Notes under the pieces: generated by a model
Database searches by the model: none
Seen by the model: the letters and a program-made list of their open reading frames with translations, nothing else
What the model was told of the DNA's origin: nothing
Part shown: in pieces, positions 15,207 through 15,697 of the stretch
Position numbering within the stretch: position 1 is the first letter of the stretch
How the letters are laid out: each line of letters starts with the position of its first letter
Source of the DNA: Bacteroidetes bacterium SW_11_45_7
Lineage (GTDB): Bacteria > Bacteroidota > Bacteroidia > Chitinophagales > SW-11-45-7
Length of the DNA stretch: 15,697 bases
Direction: 5' to 3'
Assembly (NCBI GenBank): GCA_003022985.1
Contig: PXTV01000006.1
Span: 1 to 15,697, forward strand
Program-made: the position numbers and the translations under genes

Positions 15207-15697
15207 TTAAATAATATTGAAGACAATTCCATCTATCTGCATATTCCTGCCATCAGGTCCTTTAACTTGAATTTCATCAAAGATATAAATATCTCCGCTT
15301 TCTGCCATATCGATTACCTTACGCGCTTTACCTGAAAATTGAGCTCCTTTAACTTCTTCTGTAAGCATTCCACCACCTTGACCACTTATATAAGTGATGT
15401 TGAAACCTACTATTTTATAATTAGCAGCAATGTCGAGATCGGGGTTCTCAGCTCTAAGCTTTTTTTGCATTTTGAGTATACGTGGCGAAATTTTGCCGCC
15501 TGATTTATTATGAAGTACAGCTTCCGGTTTGGGTAGTGTTTTAACCCGGAATGTACGCTCTGTAACCTTTTTCATTTCGCCCTCTTTATCACGCACGCTT
15601 AGCTTTACATTTGCTCTTCCTTTACGATAGGCCCATGCATAATATTTATCATTTTTATAGAGAATTTTACCATTCGTGATGTCTACCCTGTGATCTC
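15207..15697 (-). CDS. gldM: GldM-type T9SS/gliding motor protein, C-terminal domain, cut by the window edge
   Basis: The frame is open to the right edge, so the start lies outside; 162 residues are visible. The last ~125 residues fit the C-terminal periplasmic domain of GldM: FRVKTLPKPEAVLHNKSGGK, then a conserved basic stretch ISPRILKMQKKLRAENPDLD, NYKIVGFNITYIS, FSGKARKVID, and the closing GDIYIFDEIQVKGPDGRN with the family's KGPDG motif. GldM with GldL forms the inner-membrane motor that powers type IX secretion and gliding. It spans from the inner membrane through the periplasm and contacts the GldK/GldN ring. A GTG at 15596 is an internal Val and not the start. The next gene downstream is a beta-helix/barrel gene, not gldN as in the usual gldKLMN order, so this may be a gldM paralogue. 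Only the C-terminus can be seen. Confidence 0.75.
   Translation of the reverse strand, partial: DHRVDITNGKILYKNDKYYAWAYRKGRANVKLSVRDKEGEMKKVTERTFRVKTLPKPEAVLHNKSGGKISPRILKMQKKLRAENPDLDIAANYKIVGFNITYISGQGGGMLTEEVKGAQFSGKARKVIDMAESGDIYIFDEIQVKGPDGRNMQIDGIVFNII

Overview
The window looks like Bacteroidota chromosome, probably a gliding or type IX secretion (T9SS) lineage. The evidence is a GldM C-terminal domain, a very large adhesin with SprB-type repeats and a CHU_C/type-B T9SS sorting domain, start codons with A/T-rich leaders and no clear Shine-Dalgarno, and a TAnnTTTG-type -7 box before one gene. No tRNA, rRNA, CRISPR array, transposase or phage gene was seen.

Left part (1-5601): the 5' part of a DNA-processing gene (dprA, minus strand) runs off the left edge. 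Divergent from it is an exported M1-family zinc aminopeptidase whose C-terminal ~400 residues look like an outer-membrane beta-barrel of the Omp85/surface-antigen kind. A small lipoprotein with a suspicious C-terminus follows, then a good intrinsic terminator, then ATP-dependent 6-phosphofructokinase (pfkA).

Middle (5626-12107, minus): one enormous secreted adhesin gene is broken into three open frames. The N-terminal piece has a signal peptide. The middle piece is in another frame, reached by a one-base slip in a GGG run at 9788-9790. The C-terminal piece, in the third frame, carries DUF11-like modules, a PKD domain, five SprB-type repeats and the T9SS type-B sorting domain. The second break coincides with a ~70-base, ~70% GC segment (9111-9180) with a perfect 8-bp inverted repeat, unlike the surrounding DNA. 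Removing one base and a segment of length 3n+1 (about 70-76 bases) would restore a protein of about 2,135 residues. Whether this is a real mutation or insertion, or an assembly fault, cannot be told from the sequence.

Right part (12108-15697, minus): a ~500-base gap without genes holds a 9-bp hairpin that may end transcription of the next gene. That gene encodes an exported protein joining an N-terminal right-handed beta-helix to a C-terminal PorG/DUF6089-like outer-membrane barrel. It lies 49 bases downstream of the 3' end of a gldM-type gene that runs off the right edge, the place where gldN would normally be. The right half therefore combines T9SS machinery and envelope genes with a T9SS cargo adhesin.

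The most interesting items are the broken giant adhesin with its GC-rich insert, the two barrel fusions (M1 peptidase-barrel and beta-helix-barrel), and the gldM neighbour that replaces gldN.
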